Shown here one piece after another: positions 8,927 to 17,836 of a DNA stretch of 64,000 nucleotides. The DNA lies in contig NZ_JH711481.1 of the NCBI RefSeq assembly GCF_000269805.1, positions 683,779 through 747,778 on the forward strand, in the 5' to 3' direction. The first letter of the stretch is position 1, and each line of letters starts with the position of its first letter. The notes below the pieces were generated by a model. It was given only the letters and a program-made list of their open reading frames with translations. It was not told where the DNA came from and searched no databases. The DNA is from Actinomyces massiliensis 4401292. GTDB lineage: Bacteria > Actinomycetota > Actinomycetes > Actinomycetales > Actinomycetaceae. A program made the translations under genes and the position numbers.

Positions 8927-10974
8927 CAGTCATCTCCTGCTATGCCGTAGATGACGCTGACCTTCGGGTCGTCGACGTCCGGAAATATGGATCTGAGGAC
9001 AATGACCGTGGCCCCGGGGGCGGTCAGGGCGGTGATATCCGAGCGTTCCGCATTGAGAGGTTCCGCCTCCTCGGGAAAGAGAGTGTGCCTTTGCGGGGCG
9101 AAGAGGGTTCCCGGTGGAATCTGGGCCGAAGTCCCGGCGCTGCCGTCGGCGGGGTCGATGGCTACCGAGGTTATGGCCTGTGTGTTGTCGACCGTGGTGC
9201 GCAGGCTGACTTTCGCGGCGGCCAGGCCGGAGGACTCGACGGCCGGGGTTGCCATGTCCGTTGCCGGATCGAAGACCGTCTCGACCCAGTTCACCTTGGG
9301 ATCGTCGATACTGCTGCGCTTCGCAAGGCTTTCGAGCGCAGCGGCGGTGACCAGGGTATGGGAGGCGTATGAGGCGACCGCGTTGACGCCGCTCGCGCTC
9401 CCCAGAGAGATCGGCGCGTACTCCCAGCCGAGGGCGACGGCGTCGAGGCTCACCGCCTGCGCGTCCCAGGCCGGCTCGGCACTCCCGTCCGGAACCGTTC
9501 GTGCCTTCTCGTCGGTGCTGCGCGCCACCCAGCCGCCCACGACCGTGATGCCCTCCGCAACGCTGTGCTGCAGCTCGAGATCGCGCAGGACATGGGTGAT
9601 GTCGGTGGTTGCGGTCGGGTCGTGATCGGGGGCGATGCGGAGCGTACTGGTCATTGCGCAGAACTCATTGGAGGTGATGCAGCTCCTCTGCGCACTCACG
9701 ATGACGGCGGTGTGCCCGGCGGTTCCCGAATAGCCGTTCTGCCCCCGCCCGAATGTGCCCTCCGGCATTGTCCACAGGACTCTGCCGCCGTCGAGTGCGA
9801 AGGCCTCGTCCCCGTCGACGGCGAGGGAATCGGTTATCTGGAAGGAGTCGTCGTCGGTGCCCCGGTGCTCGGCGGTGACCTCGCCCGTGGCGGAGTCGAG
9901 AATGACCGAGACGACGATGTGCGAGTGGTGCAGACTCGGGCCCTTCATCCGTATGGCGACGTGGCGGGCATCGGGACTGATGATCAGGGTTTTGTCCCTG
10001 GAGTTCCCGCGCCCGTTCACGTAGTCGGCGTCGCGCTGGTAGGTCCACCGGACGGAGCCGTCCTCCCCGTTGAGCGCGGTGACGCCCTCGGGCGTCAGGA
10101 TGATCGGGCCGGCCGTGCCCGCGACGACATCCAGGAACGTGCCGACGTTATAGGTCCAGTCGATGTTCTTGTCGTTCTTACTGCTCCCGCTGCTCCCGCT
10201 GTCCCCGCCTGGGCCGGTCGGACGGGCGGGCGGCTCGGAGTCGGCCGGCGCCGTCGTCCGGGCGGCCGGGTTGAGCAGGGCGGTGGGCGCTAGAGCGGCG
10301 GCGGTCAGGGCCAGGATCGGCAGAAGGACGACGACGGCGAGCAGGGCTCTGCCCCGGAAACGCAGAGGCAGTGGGGTCGGCGGGGTCGCCGGAGTCGGCG
10401 GAGCGTCGGGCTCGCTTGCTCCCTCGGGGGCCGGGTCTGCTTCGGCGGGTCCGCGCAGGCGCCGCCAGCGGGCCGGGTCGTTGGGCGTCCGCCGTCGTGC
10501 ACCCATTCGCCTGCGGGCGCGATACAGACGTATGTCGGCCACGACGAGCAGAGCGAGTGCGATGAGGGCGGCTGCGACGATGAGGTACACGGGAGAGGTG
10601 ATGGTGGTCTCCCGGTAGTCCGCCCACCACGCCCGCGCCAGACGCACCGTCATCGCGAGCGCCGCCCCCACGACAATGAGCTCGGTCATCGCGATGATCG
10701 TTGTTATCCCAGCGATCCTGGTGTTGTTCGTGTTGTACTCAGTCCGCTCACTACTCGCCGCCGCGCAGTCGACGACGATCATCACCACGCAGGCCAGGAT
10801 TGTGAGCGCCCGGTGAGGGTTGAGCAGGCCGATCTCCTGACGCCAGGCGCAGAGCAGGCCCAGGAGGGCGGCGCATGTGATCAGTGCGCCCAGTCGCAGC
10901 GCGCGCAGTGCCAGGATTCCGCGGTAGCCGGCTGGAAGGGCGGCATCGGTGGAGCCGGGGTGCGGAGCGCTCAC
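8926..10974 (-). CDS. Membrane-anchored beta-propeller protein, paralogue A
   Basis: A 682-residue protein, first of the four propeller genes in transcription order. There are roughly five membrane spans in residues 20-250, interrupted by a Pro/Ala/Glu cytoplasmic stretch, then an extracytoplasmic domain with blades GVTALNGEDGSVRWTYQ, IISPDARHVAIRM and VILDSATGEVTAEH, and a Cys pair (SCITSNEFC). It is a clear paralogue of the protein at 3544-5718, its mirror position in the cluster. The start is GTG at 10974. The 151-bp gap before it holds a perfect 6-bp inverted repeat, so this may be where regulated transcription of the cluster begins. Function unknown; the WD/PQQ-like fold suggests protein or ligand binding. 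Confidence 0.72.
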   Translation of the reverse strand: MSAPHPGSTDAALPAGYRGILALRALRLGALITCAALLGLLCAWRQEIGLLNPHRALTILACVVMIVVDCAAASSERTEYNTNNTRIAGITTIIAMTELIVVGAALAMTVRLARAWWADYRETTITSPVYLIVAAALIALALLVVADIRLYRARRRMGARRRTPNDPARWRRLRGPAEADPAPEGASEPDAPPTPATPPTPLPLRFRGRALLAVVVLLPILALTAAALAPTALLNPAARTTAPADSEPPARPTGPGGDSGSSGSSKNDKNIDWTYNVGTFLDVVAGTAGPIILTPEGVTALNGEDGSVRWTYQRDADYVNGRGNSRDKTLIISPDARHVAIRMKGPSLHHSHIVVSVILDSATGEVTAEHRGTDDDSFQITDSLAVDGDEAFALDGGRVLWTMPEGTFGRGQNGYSGTAGHTAVIVSAQRSCITSNEFCAMTSTLRIAPDHDPTATTDITHVLRDLELQHSVAEGITVVGGWVARSTDEKARTVPDGSAEPAWDAQAVSLDAVALGWEYAPISLGSASGVNAVASYASHTLVTAAALESLAKRSSIDDPKVNWVETVFDPATDMATPAVESSGLAAAKVSLRTTVDNTQAITSVAIDPADGSAGTSAQIPPGTLFAPQRHTLFPEEAEPLNAERSDITALTAPGATVIVLRSIFPDVDDPKVSVIYGIAGDD

Positions 10975-11058
10975 GAGCCGGGCTCGCCGATCGGTGCGGG
11001 GGCCGGCATGAAGACGAGTATGAAGACGGGGACAGGAGCAGAGTTCGGTGTATCAGGG

Positions 11059-11079
11059 GTCACAATTCTATTATGTGAC
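11059..11079. promoter_or_regulatory. Inverted repeat GTCACA-N9-TGTGAC upstream of the propeller operon
   Basis: GTCACA and TGTGAC arms are separated by nine A/T-rich bases, about 85 bp before the GTG of the first propeller gene. The minus strand reads ACATAATAG inside the site, a plausible -10 region. Seen directly; operator function is inferred. Confidence 0.45.
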
Positions 11080-11125
11080 TGAGCCGTGACCGGTGTGAAG
11101 GGCCTGTCCGTCCCGGGTGGCCCAG

Positions 11126-12142
11126 TCAGCCCAGTAGCAGGCCGAGCAGCACGAGCAGGGAGGCGACCACCTCGAGGCGTCCGACGAGTTTGACGGGCAG
11201 GAGCTTCCGCCCGCTGTCCATGCGTCTGCGCTGGAGCAGGGGAAGCGCGACGGCCCGCAGGAGCAGCAGAACCCAGACCAGCGCGTGCAGCCAGGACATG
11301 AGCCCGGCGGCCGCGCAGCCGAGTGCGGCCGCCGTCACCGCGGAGTGAAAGCCGACCGAGCCGATGATCATTCGCGGGTCACCGCGTCGGCGTATCATTG
11401 TCTTGACATAGGGGACTGCGCCGACGAAGTAGGCGGCGAGGAATCCGGTGAGCAGCCACATCCACGGCCAACCCGTCAACGAACCGTTCAGGCTCTGGCC
11501 GCGCAGCTCGCTCGCCTCCGGCCCCAGCCCGAGCCAGCCCCCGCGACCTCCGGTGCCCAGGTCGTAGACGACGAGAGCCATGAGGGACGCCGCCAGCGTG
11601 GTGACGCTCCCGGAGAGCAGAGAGCGCTCCTTGCCGCGCCACGACTGGTGAACCGCCACTGCTGCGAGCGGGACGAGAAGGAGCCCCCAGCCCACGAGGT
11701 AGGGGGCGCGGGCCAGGGAGATCAGCGCCAGGATTAGCGTGATCGCCGAGTAGACGGCCAGCGGCGTCCGCAGTGGAGCGCGCTTGCGGGGACTGCGGGT
11801 GCGCAGCCACTGGGTCAGCACCCAGTAGCTGAAGTAGGCGCTCCACCAGGCGGGCAGGACGACGGCGTCCATCCAGCTCCAGCCGCCTACGACGATGCCG
11901 ACCACCGCCGGCAGTACGAGCATTCCCCATGCCCCGTGATAGTTGGGCACCCAACCGCGCTTGCCGCGCCGGCGCTTCTTCTTCGGCTTCTGCGGTGCGG
12001 CCGTCGGGACCCGGCGCGGCTGCCCGGCGTCGGAGGCGCTGCCGTCGGAGGCTGCGTTGGCGGCGTCAGTCGCACCGGCCGTGGCGGCCGCGTTGGCTGC
12101 ACCGGCTGCGTCGGCCGGCTCAGTGGATGGCGAGTGGCTCAC
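11126..12142 (-). CDS. YwiC-like family membrane protein (copy 2)
   Basis: A 338-residue membrane protein. An Ala-rich tail of about 50 residues is followed by a very basic stretch (QKPKKKRRRGKRG) and then WVPNYHGAWGMLVLPAVVG, the same motif as in copy 1, with about eight hydrophobic segments. The GTG at 12142 is supported by TAGGCT seven bases upstream, the leaderless pattern seen repeatedly in this window. It is the promoter-proximal end of the six-gene cluster; 151 bp separate it from the first propeller gene. Family function is unknown. It is shorter than copy 1 mainly because the N-terminal tail is shorter. Confidence 0.8.
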   Translation of the reverse strand: MSHSPSTEPADAAGAANAAATAGATDAANAASDGSASDAGQPRRVPTAAPQKPKKKRRRGKRGWVPNYHGAWGMLVLPAVVGIVVGGWSWMDAVVLPAWWSAYFSYWVLTQWLRTRSPRKRAPLRTPLAVYSAITLILALISLARAPYLVGWGLLLVPLAAVAVHQSWRGKERSLLSGSVTTLAASLMALVVYDLGTGGRGGWLGLGPEASELRGQSLNGSLTGWPWMWLLTGFLAAYFVGAVPYVKTMIRRRGDPRMIIGSVGFHSAVTAAALGCAAAGLMSWLHALVWVLLLLRAVALPLLQRRRMDSGRKLLPVKLVGRLEVVASLLVLLGLLLG

Positions 12143-12238
12143 GCATGCGAGCCTAGAGAGGGGCGGGTAAGCGCCGCGACCATGGTGACGTCCCGTTAGC
12201 TCCCGCGTTCGCCCCCTCCAGATGTGCCCACACCTTCC

Positions 12239-12306
12239 AAATTGACATTCTCGAACGAGATCGACGGTGACACCGTCGATCTCGTTCGAGAATGTCGATC
12301 TCGACG
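12239..12306. repeat. Palindromic element, copy 1
   Basis: The two arms meet at GACGGTGACACCGTC and are complementary over about 30 bp each (CGAACGAGATCGACGGTG is the inner part). The left outer end is truncated (AAATTGACATT). It lies between the start of the YwiC-like gene and the end of pgm, 44 bp from the pgm stop codon. Confidence 0.9.
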
Positions 12307-12350
12307 CCGGAGCTCCGGTTGCGCAGGCCCGAGCGCGAGACCGCGAGCAG

Positions 12351-14033
12351 TCAGCCGCCCAGGGCGGCGGAGACGACCTTCTTGGCCTCCTCCTGGACGA
12401 GCGCCAGATGCTCGGCCCCCTTGAAGGACTCGGCGTAGATCTTGTAGACGTCCTCAGTGCCCGAGGGGCGCGCGGCGAACCAGGCGTCCTTGGTGGTCAC
12501 CTTAAGCCCGCCGATGGGGGCGTCGTTGCCGGGGGCCCGCACGAGCCGGTCGATGATCGGCTCCCCGGCGAGCTCGGTGGCGGTGACGTCCTCGGGGGAC
12601 AGGGCCGCGAGCTTCGCCTTCTCCTCCTTGGTGGCGGGCGCGTCGATCCGGGCGTAGGCGGAGGCGCCGAAGCGGGCCACCTGCTCCTCGTGCAGCTGCG
12701 AGGGCGTCTTGCCGGTGACGGCGATGATCTCGCTGGCCAGGAGAGCCAGGATGATGCCGTCCTTGTCCGTGGTCCACACGGTGCCGTCCTTGCGCAGGAA
12801 GGAGGCTCCCGCGCTCTCCTCGCCGCCGAAGCCGACGGAGCCGTCGATGAGTCCGGGCACGAAGTACTTGAATCCGACGGGCACCTCAATGAGCGTGCGC
12901 CCCATGGCCGCCACCACCCGGTCGATGAGGCTGGAGGAGACCAGGGTCTTGCCCACCGCGCAGCCCTCGGGCCACTCGGGCCGGTGGGTGAAGAGGTACT
13001 CGATGGCCACGGCCAGGAAGTGGTTGGGGTTCATCAGCCCGCCGTCGGGGGTGACGATGCCGTGGCGGTCGGAGTCGGCGTCATTCCCGGTGGCGACGTC
13101 GTAGGGGGTCTTGCCCTCGGCGTCGGGCGTCATCTTCCCCCGCAGGGAGGCCATGGCGTTGGGGGAGGAGCAGTCCATGCGGATCTTGCCGTCCCAGTCC
13201 AGGGTCATGAAGTGCCAGGCCGGATCCACCTCGGGGTTGACCACCGTGAGCTCGAGACCGTAGCGCTCGCCGATGGCGCCCCAGTAATCGACGGAGGCGC
13301 CGCCCAGCGGATCAGCCCCGATGCGCACGCCCGCCTCCCGGATGGCGTCCAGATCGATGACGTTCTCCAGGTCAGCGACGTAGGTCTCGAGATAGTCGTG
13401 CTTGATGACGTGAGGGTCGTCGAGGGCGGTGGCGATCGGCGTGCGCGGCACATCGCGCCAGCCGCCGGCCAGCAGCTCGTTGGCGCGGTCCGCGATCCAT
13501 CCGGTGGCATCCGAGTCCGCGGGGCCGCCGTGCGGCGGGTTGTACTTGAAGCCGCCATCGCGCGGCGGGTTGTGGGAGGGGGTGATGACGATGCCGTCGG
13601 CCAGGCCCGGGCCGGTGGTGCGCACGCCCGCCTCGGTGCCGGCGCCGTTGGCCCGCAGGATGGAGTGCGAGACCGCCGGGGTGGGCGTGTAGGAGCCGCG
13701 GGCGTCGACGGCGGTCGTGACCCCGGCTGCAGTGAGAACCTCGATGGCGGTGCGCCAGGCGGGCTCGGACAGCCCGTGGGTGTCGCGGCCGAGGTAGAGG
13801 GTGCCGTCGGTGCCCTGGGAGCGCCGGTACTCGATGATCGCAGCGGTGATCGCCACGATGTGGGCCTCGTTGAAGGCGGTGTCCAAGGAGGAGCCGCGGT
13901 GGCCCGAGGTGCCGAAGACCACCTTCTGGGCCGGGACCGCGGGGTCGGGGACGAGGTCGTAGTAGGCGGAGACGACCTCGTCGATGTTGACGAGGTCTTC
14001 GGGCTGTGCTGGCTGTCCTGCGCGTGGATGCAT
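12351..14033 (-). CDS. pgm: Phosphoglucomutase (alpha-D-glucose phosphate-specific)
   Basis: A 560-residue phosphohexomutase of full length for the family. It interconverts glucose 1-phosphate and glucose 6-phosphate in the cytosol, linking glycogen or nucleotide-sugar metabolism to glycolysis. The catalytic phosphoserine loop is [13 protein letters not shown] (S153), the metal loop is [12 protein letters not shown], the sugar-binding loop is [10 protein letters not shown], and the phosphate-binding loop near the C-terminus is [15 protein letters not shown]. All four domains appear intact. The ATG at 14033 starts the protein with a Pro/Gln-rich tail before [17 protein letters not shown]. It stands alone on the minus strand. 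A long open frame on the other strand over this gene is only a codon-bias shadow. Confidence 0.95.
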   Translation of the reverse strand: MHPRAGQPAQPEDLVNIDEVVSAYYDLVPDPAVPAQKVVFGTSGHRGSSLDTAFNEAHIVAITAAIIEYRRSQGTDGTLYLGRDTHGLSEPAWRTAIEVLTAAGVTTAVDARGSYTPTPAVSHSILRANGAGTEAGVRTTGPGLADGIVITPSHNPPRDGGFKYNPPHGGPADSDATGWIADRANELLAGGWRDVPRTPIATALDDPHVIKHDYLETYVADLENVIDLDAIREAGVRIGADPLGGASVDYWGAIGERYGLELTVVNPEVDPAWHFMTLDWDGKIRMDCSSPNAMASLRGKMTPDAEGKTPYDVATGNDADSDRHGIVTPDGGLMNPNHFLAVAIEYLFTHRPEWPEGCAVGKTLVSSSLIDRVVAAMGRTLIEVPVGFKYFVPGLIDGSVGFGGEESAGASFLRKDGTVWTTDKDGIILALLASEIIAVTGKTPSQLHEEQVARFGASAYARIDAPATKEEKAKLAALSPEDVTATELAGEPIIDRLVRAPGNDAPIGGLKVTTKDAWFAARPSGTEDVYKIYAESFKGAEHLALVQEEAKKVVSAALGG

Positions 14034-14244
14034 GACGGCAGTGTGTCACTGATCACGGAGCGTGTCTCGAGAATCCCGAAAGTCGGACGCGTGATTTTGA
14101 CGTGACGTTCTCGCACCGTTCTGCTCCGGCTCTTCTTCCCGTTTCAGCCGGCCGTTGCGACCCGCGCCGTCGGGGGTCGTCTGATGTGGTCGGCCGCCGT
14201 CGGAGTGCCGTCTGCTTCCGTCGTCCTGCCTGGGCCCGGCCGGT

Positions 14245-15153
14245 TCAGCTGATCCCGTCGACCAGCCACGGCAGCACGTTGCGCCTGGTGGCGACCCACA
14301 GCTCGGCGCGAGTCACCCTGCCCCGGGTCACGACCAGTGAGCCCTGCAGGATGTGGGGGACGTCGTGGAACTGCCGGTAGCTCTCGCCGGCGTCGACGGC
14401 GACCCGGCCCTTGCCCAGCAGGTGCAGGCGGACGGTGGGGCGCTGCGGGTCCGCCGTGAGGGCGGCCGTCACCCGGGGCGGGAGCCCCTGCGGCAGGATC
14501 AGGCCGACGTCGGCGGCGTTCTCGGCGGGATCCTGGCTCACGGCCGCGACGAGGACGTCCAGGTGACTGTCGTCCACGACCTGGAGGAGCGATCTCCCCT
14601 GGTCGGTGTCCACGCATAGGCGGGTCCAGTCCACGGCGCCGCGCGCCCGGTCCCGCTCGGAGGCGACGACCTGATGCAGCGAGCCGTTCTCGTCCCCGCT
14701 GCCGCCGGCCAGGTGCTCACGGTCCTCCCGGCGGTGCAGGAACGCGACCGACATGATGCTGGGCAGGCGGATGCCGTGGATGTGAGCGAGCTCGGCGACG
14801 TCGAGGGGCAGGTCCGGCCGGCTGGAGGTGTCGAAGCCGTCGGTCCTGATTTTCTTGCGCTGCGCCCGGGTGTGGCCGAAGGGCGAGTACTTCCAGGTGG
14901 TGCCCAGCAGCAGAGTGGAGGCCTTGCGCGCATGCGGACGGGTCGCCATGGCCGTGCCCAACTCCCGTTGGAACCGCGACCCGGTGAACCGGGCTCCTCT
15001 CCGGATGCCGCCGGGCAGGGCGCCGCGCACAGTCTCATCGGCTCGTCGTGCTGCCCGGGAGGCGACCATGGATGCCGCTTGCCCGCCGGCTTGCGCCAGC
15101 TTCCCGACGGTGCGCTGCGCCTGTTCGCGCCGGTCCTCATGAGGGGTGCCCAC
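14245..15153 (-). CDS. Conserved hypothetical protein, no family recognised
   Basis: A 302-residue soluble-looking protein that I do not recognise. The N-terminal 80 residues are Arg/Ala/Gln-rich and probably helical (REQAQRTVGKLAQAGGQAASMVASRAARRADETV). The middle contains KYSPFGHTRAQRKKIRTDGFDTSSRPDLPLDVAELAHIHGI and the C-terminal part alternates predicted strands and short helices (VRLHLLGKGRVAVDAGESYRQFHDVPHI). There is no signal peptide, no clear membrane span and no known catalytic motif. The start is a GTG at 15153. The gene stands alone, 211 bp upstream of pgm on the same strand; the gap 14034-14244 has no gene that I can support. Confidence 0.6.
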   Translation of the reverse strand: MGTPHEDRREQAQRTVGKLAQAGGQAASMVASRAARRADETVRGALPGGIRRGARFTGSRFQRELGTAMATRPHARKASTLLLGTTWKYSPFGHTRAQRKKIRTDGFDTSSRPDLPLDVAELAHIHGIRLPSIMSVAFLHRREDREHLAGGSGDENGSLHQVVASERDRARGAVDWTRLCVDTDQGRSLLQVVDDSHLDVLVAAVSQDPAENAADVGLILPQGLPPRVTAALTADPQRPTVRLHLLGKGRVAVDAGESYRQFHDVPHILQGSLVVTRGRVTRAELWVATRRNVLPWLVDGIS

Positions 15154-15329
15154 GGCTGCGTCTCCTCGCTCTCCTCAGTGGTTGGTACCCAGATTCCGCT
15201 CCGCCGGTTTCCGACGGGCGGGGCGCGGGGCGGTGTCGGGGTGAGCACAGGCTATCCGTCGGTCGTGCGCAGCGAGTGTGGGCGACTGGCCGCCCACTGA
15301 GCCCGCACCAGAGCCGGGCCGCCCGGCGG

Positions 15330-15365
15330 TAAGGTGGCTGCGTTAACAGTTATGCGTTAACAGTT
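15330..15365 (+). promoter_or_regulatory. ridA promoter with tandem GTTAAC operator repeats
   Basis: A TAAGGT hexamer (15330-15335) resembles an actinobacterial -10 box. Immediately after it come two direct copies of TGCGTTAACAGTT, separated by one base (15339-15365), each with a GTTAAC palindrome at its core, placed over the expected transcription start. A repressor site is likely; the regulator is unknown. Confidence 0.45.
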
Positions 15366-15417
15366 CACAGCAGCCGCTCGCCCGGTTCAGCACCCGCCAT
15401 CGCCTAGGAGCTCCCCT

Positions 15418-15909
15418 TTGTCCGCATCCGTCGACCCCACCGGTTCTGCCGCCTCTGCAGCCTCCACCGATTCCGCCACTCCTGCAGCCTCCGCCGCCCC
15501 CGCAGCCTCGGTCACCGCCGTGTCCACCGCCGCCGCACCCGCCGCCGCCGGGCCCTACTCCCAGGCCGTGTCCACAGGGTCCACCGGGTCCACAGGGTCC
15601 ACCGTATACATCTCTGGTCAGGTGCCTCTGGATCCCGCCACCGGTGCGCTCGTCGAGGGCGGCATTCAGGCTCAGGCCGAGCGGGTGCTGACCAACATCG
15701 GGGCGATCCTCGAGGCGGCCGGCCTGAGCTACGCCGACGTCGTCAAGACCACTGTCCTGCTGGCCGATATCGCCGACTTCAAGGCCGTCAACGAGGTCTA
15801 CGCCCGCTTCTTCACCGGACCGGTGCTGCCCGCCCGCGCCGCCTTCGCCGTCGCCGGCCTCCCCCTGGGGGCGAGGGTCGAGATCGAGGCGGTCGCTCTC
15901 CGGCCCTGA
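15418..15909 (+). CDS. RidA family reactive-intermediate deaminase
   Basis: The last 125 residues are a complete YjgF/YER057c/UK114 (RidA) domain: APAAAGPYSQAV, VYISGQVPLDPATG, a VKTTVLLADIADF core, YARFF, and the signature PARAAFAVAGLPLGARVEIEAVAL, whose Arg binds the substrate carboxylate. RidA enzymes hydrolyse reactive enamine/imine intermediates made by PLP enzymes. The TTG at 15418 is preceded by TAGGAG at good spacing. It adds a 35-residue Ala/Ser/Thr linker absent from ordinary RidA proteins; a GTG at about 15521 would give the standard length. A Gly-Ser-Thr repeat (STGSTGSTGST) sits inside the domain after the PYSQAV motif. Confidence 0.85.
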   Translation: MSASVDPTGSAASAASTDSATPAASAAPAASVTAVSTAAAPAAAGPYSQAVSTGSTGSTGSTVYISGQVPLDPATGALVEGGIQAQAERVLTNIGAILEAAGLSYADVVKTTVLLADIADFKAVNEVYARFFTGPVLPARAAFAVAGLPLGARVEIEAVALRP

Positions 15910-15934
15910 GACGGCGGGCGGACTGCACCTTCCC

Positions 15935-16009
15935 GCGTCGAGATCGACATTTTCGGACGAAGGCGACGGTGCCACCGTCGATCTCATTCGAAAAAGTCGA
16001 CCTCGACGC
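15935..16009. repeat. Palindromic element, copy 2
   Basis: Located 26 bp after the ridA stop. The outer ends GCGTCGAG and CTCGACGC pair, which shows the longer, about 75-bp form of the element. The arms carry several mismatches (CGGACGAAGG against ATCTCATTCG), so this copy is somewhat degraded. Confidence 0.9.
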
Positions 16010-16099
16010 AGAGGGCACGCACGGGGGCGCGTGTTACCCGGGCAATTCTCCCCATGCGGGGCGCCCCGCGCGCAGCGGTGGCCGACTACCGTTGAGGCG

Positions 16100-17695
16100 G
16101 TGAACGACACACTGATCCGCTGGGGCGGCTCCCGCGCCGTCGTGTCCTTGTCCCTCAAGATCATCGTCATCCTCCTGCTCGTGGGCGGGGTGCCGTTGCT
16201 GGCCTTCTGGCCCTTCGGGAAGACGCATGCGCCCACCGTGGAGGTCTACGACGAGGCCAACGTGCTCCAGGACAACGGAACCGCCTCCTCCCTGGAGAAC
16301 CTGCGTTTCCGCAAAGACGTGAAACTCGTCGTCGTCACCCTGGATGCCGGCTACAACGACAATTTCAACAGCGCGGTGCTGGCCTACGCGCGCCAGGACC
16401 ACCCGGAGTGGATCAGCGCCTCCAACCCCAACTATTGGGCGGACGGCACGGTCATCCTCGGGGTCTCGCCGAAGGGCAGATGGACCGGCTGCTATTTCGG
16501 CGAGGACGTCAAAGTCGACCTGGCCATTCAGCAAGAAATCCAGGACGCGGGCAAGGACTCCTTCCGTCAAGGCCTGTGGGCGCCCGGCGTCGAGCGGATG
16601 GCCGCCCGCACCGCCGACGTCATAGGGCGTCCGATCCCCTCCGATACCGCAGCGGTCATCATCTCCGGGATCGGAGCAATCGGCGGCCTCGCGCTGGGGG
16701 TTGTGATGCTCGTGAGGCGCAGCGATGCACGGGAGGCCTTCACCCGAGCCCGGCGCCACTACACCCAGGTCACCACCGACTACGAGGGCACCCAGATCAA
16801 GGCCGGTCTCATTCCCACCGACGACGCCCACGGCGCTCAGATCCTGGCCCGTTTCGCCTGGTTCGAGGACCGTTACGCCGAGTTGACCCGGGCTTTCTAC
16901 GACTTCGGGGAGCCCCGCAGGGCCGAGTGGTTCGAGTGGGACCGCAAGACGGATGCCGAGAGGCTCGAGGTTCGGGCCGCCGCACTCGACTCCCTCGACG
17001 ACGCCATCTCCAACGCCTCCGACCTGCTGACCATGTCCCAGAGCTGGCGGGAGGCCTGGCGCAATGAGCAGGGGCCGGTCCGCGAGGACCTGGCCTCCTT
17101 CCGGAAGCTGTGCTCCTCGGTGCAGGCCAAGGGCGAGCTCGATATCACCCAGGAGCGCATTTGGCTGAAGGCGAGCTTGGACCGGATGGCGGCCATGACC
17201 AATGAGATGGAGGCGGGGGCGCTGTCGCCCTCGGCGGCGCTCGACGAGCTGGACACCATCTCTCAGGATGTGCGTACCCGGGCCGAATCTTTGGCGAGGC
17301 GGGCGCTGAAGGCAGACACCTCCTCCTACCGAAATGGCCGTCTGCACCGATACGAGTCCTCGCAGAGTAGAAGGGTGCGCAACAGCGATGCCTATGCGGG
17401 CTGGTGGCTGTTCGATGGGCACCGCATCTCCTACGACCCGGCGTCGACCATTCGCATCAACCCGTCCTCCGTGGGCGCCAACGCCTCCGGAGTGCATTGG
17501 ACCGGTGCGGGATCGGCGTCCCACTTCTCGACGCCGATCGCCGATCTCGTCACCGGGTACAGCTCGGCGGCGAATTGGCAGCCGCCGTCGTCCTCCTCGT
17601 CCTCCTCCTTCTCCGACTCGGGCGGTTTCTCCGGTGGTGGCGGTTTCTCCGGCGGCGGGGACTTCTCCGGCGCCGGGTCGAGTTCGCATTTCTGA
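16100..17695 (+). CDS. Membrane protein with TPM-like extracytoplasmic domain and Gly/Ser-rich tail (DUF5129-like), copy 1
   Basis: A 531-residue protein with one N-terminal membrane anchor (LSLKIIVILLLVGGVPLLAFW) and a luminal domain beginning VEVYDEANVLQD, as in TPM/YgcG-type proteins. A second span lies around residues 185-206 (VIISGIGAIGGLALGVVML), followed by a long helical, probably coiled-coil cytoplasmic region rich in Arg, Glu and Ala. It ends in a flexible tail, GGFSGGGGFSGGGDFSGAGSSSHF. GTG 16100 is preferred to the upstream in-frame ATG because TACCGT lies seven bases before it. The next gene is a clear paralogue with the same plan. Function unknown; TPM domains occur in photosystem-repair and membrane-quality-control proteins, and assignment to DUF5129 is from memory of Actinomyces proteins. 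Confidence 0.7.
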   Translation: MNDTLIRWGGSRAVVSLSLKIIVILLLVGGVPLLAFWPFGKTHAPTVEVYDEANVLQDNGTASSLENLRFRKDVKLVVVTLDAGYNDNFNSAVLAYARQDHPEWISASNPNYWADGTVILGVSPKGRWTGCYFGEDVKVDLAIQQEIQDAGKDSFRQGLWAPGVERMAARTADVIGRPIPSDTAAVIISGIGAIGGLALGVVMLVRRSDAREAFTRARRHYTQVTTDYEGTQIKAGLIPTDDAHGAQILARFAWFEDRYAELTRAFYDFGEPRRAEWFEWDRKTDAERLEVRAAALDSLDDAISNASDLLTMSQSWREAWRNEQGPVREDLASFRKLCSSVQAKGELDITQERIWLKASLDRMAAMTNEMEAGALSPSAALDELDTISQDVRTRAESLARRALKADTSSYRNGRLHRYESSQSRRVRNSDAYAGWWLFDGHRISYDPASTIRINPSSVGANASGVHWTGAGSASHFSTPIADLVTGYSSAANWQPPSSSSSSSFSDSGGFSGGGGFSGGGDFSGAGSSSHF

Positions 17696-17726
17696 GCGGC
17701 TGCTTCTCTGGGCGGGCCGAGGTGGA

Positions 17727-17796
17727 CGAGATCGACATTTTCGGACGAAGGCGACGGTGACACCGTCGATCTCGTTCGAGAATGTCGATCTCGACG
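17727..17796. repeat. Palindromic element, copy 3
   Basis: Situated 32 bp after the first TPM-like gene and 40 bp before the second. The left arm has the CGGACGAAGGCGACGG variant also seen in copy 2 (15935-16009), while the right arm is standard, so the two arms do not pair fully. Confidence 0.88.
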
Positions 17797-17836
17797 GGGC
17801 GGGCGCAAGGAGAGAGCGAAGAGAGGAACGGCCGTC

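Noticed and set aside
12267-14105. A long open frame (over 600 codons) on the strand opposite phosphoglucomutase
   Set aside because: Antisense shadow caused by high-GC codon bias; no family motif. The same applies to long antisense frames over lhr (48660-51575) and the second pullulanase (57109-59190).
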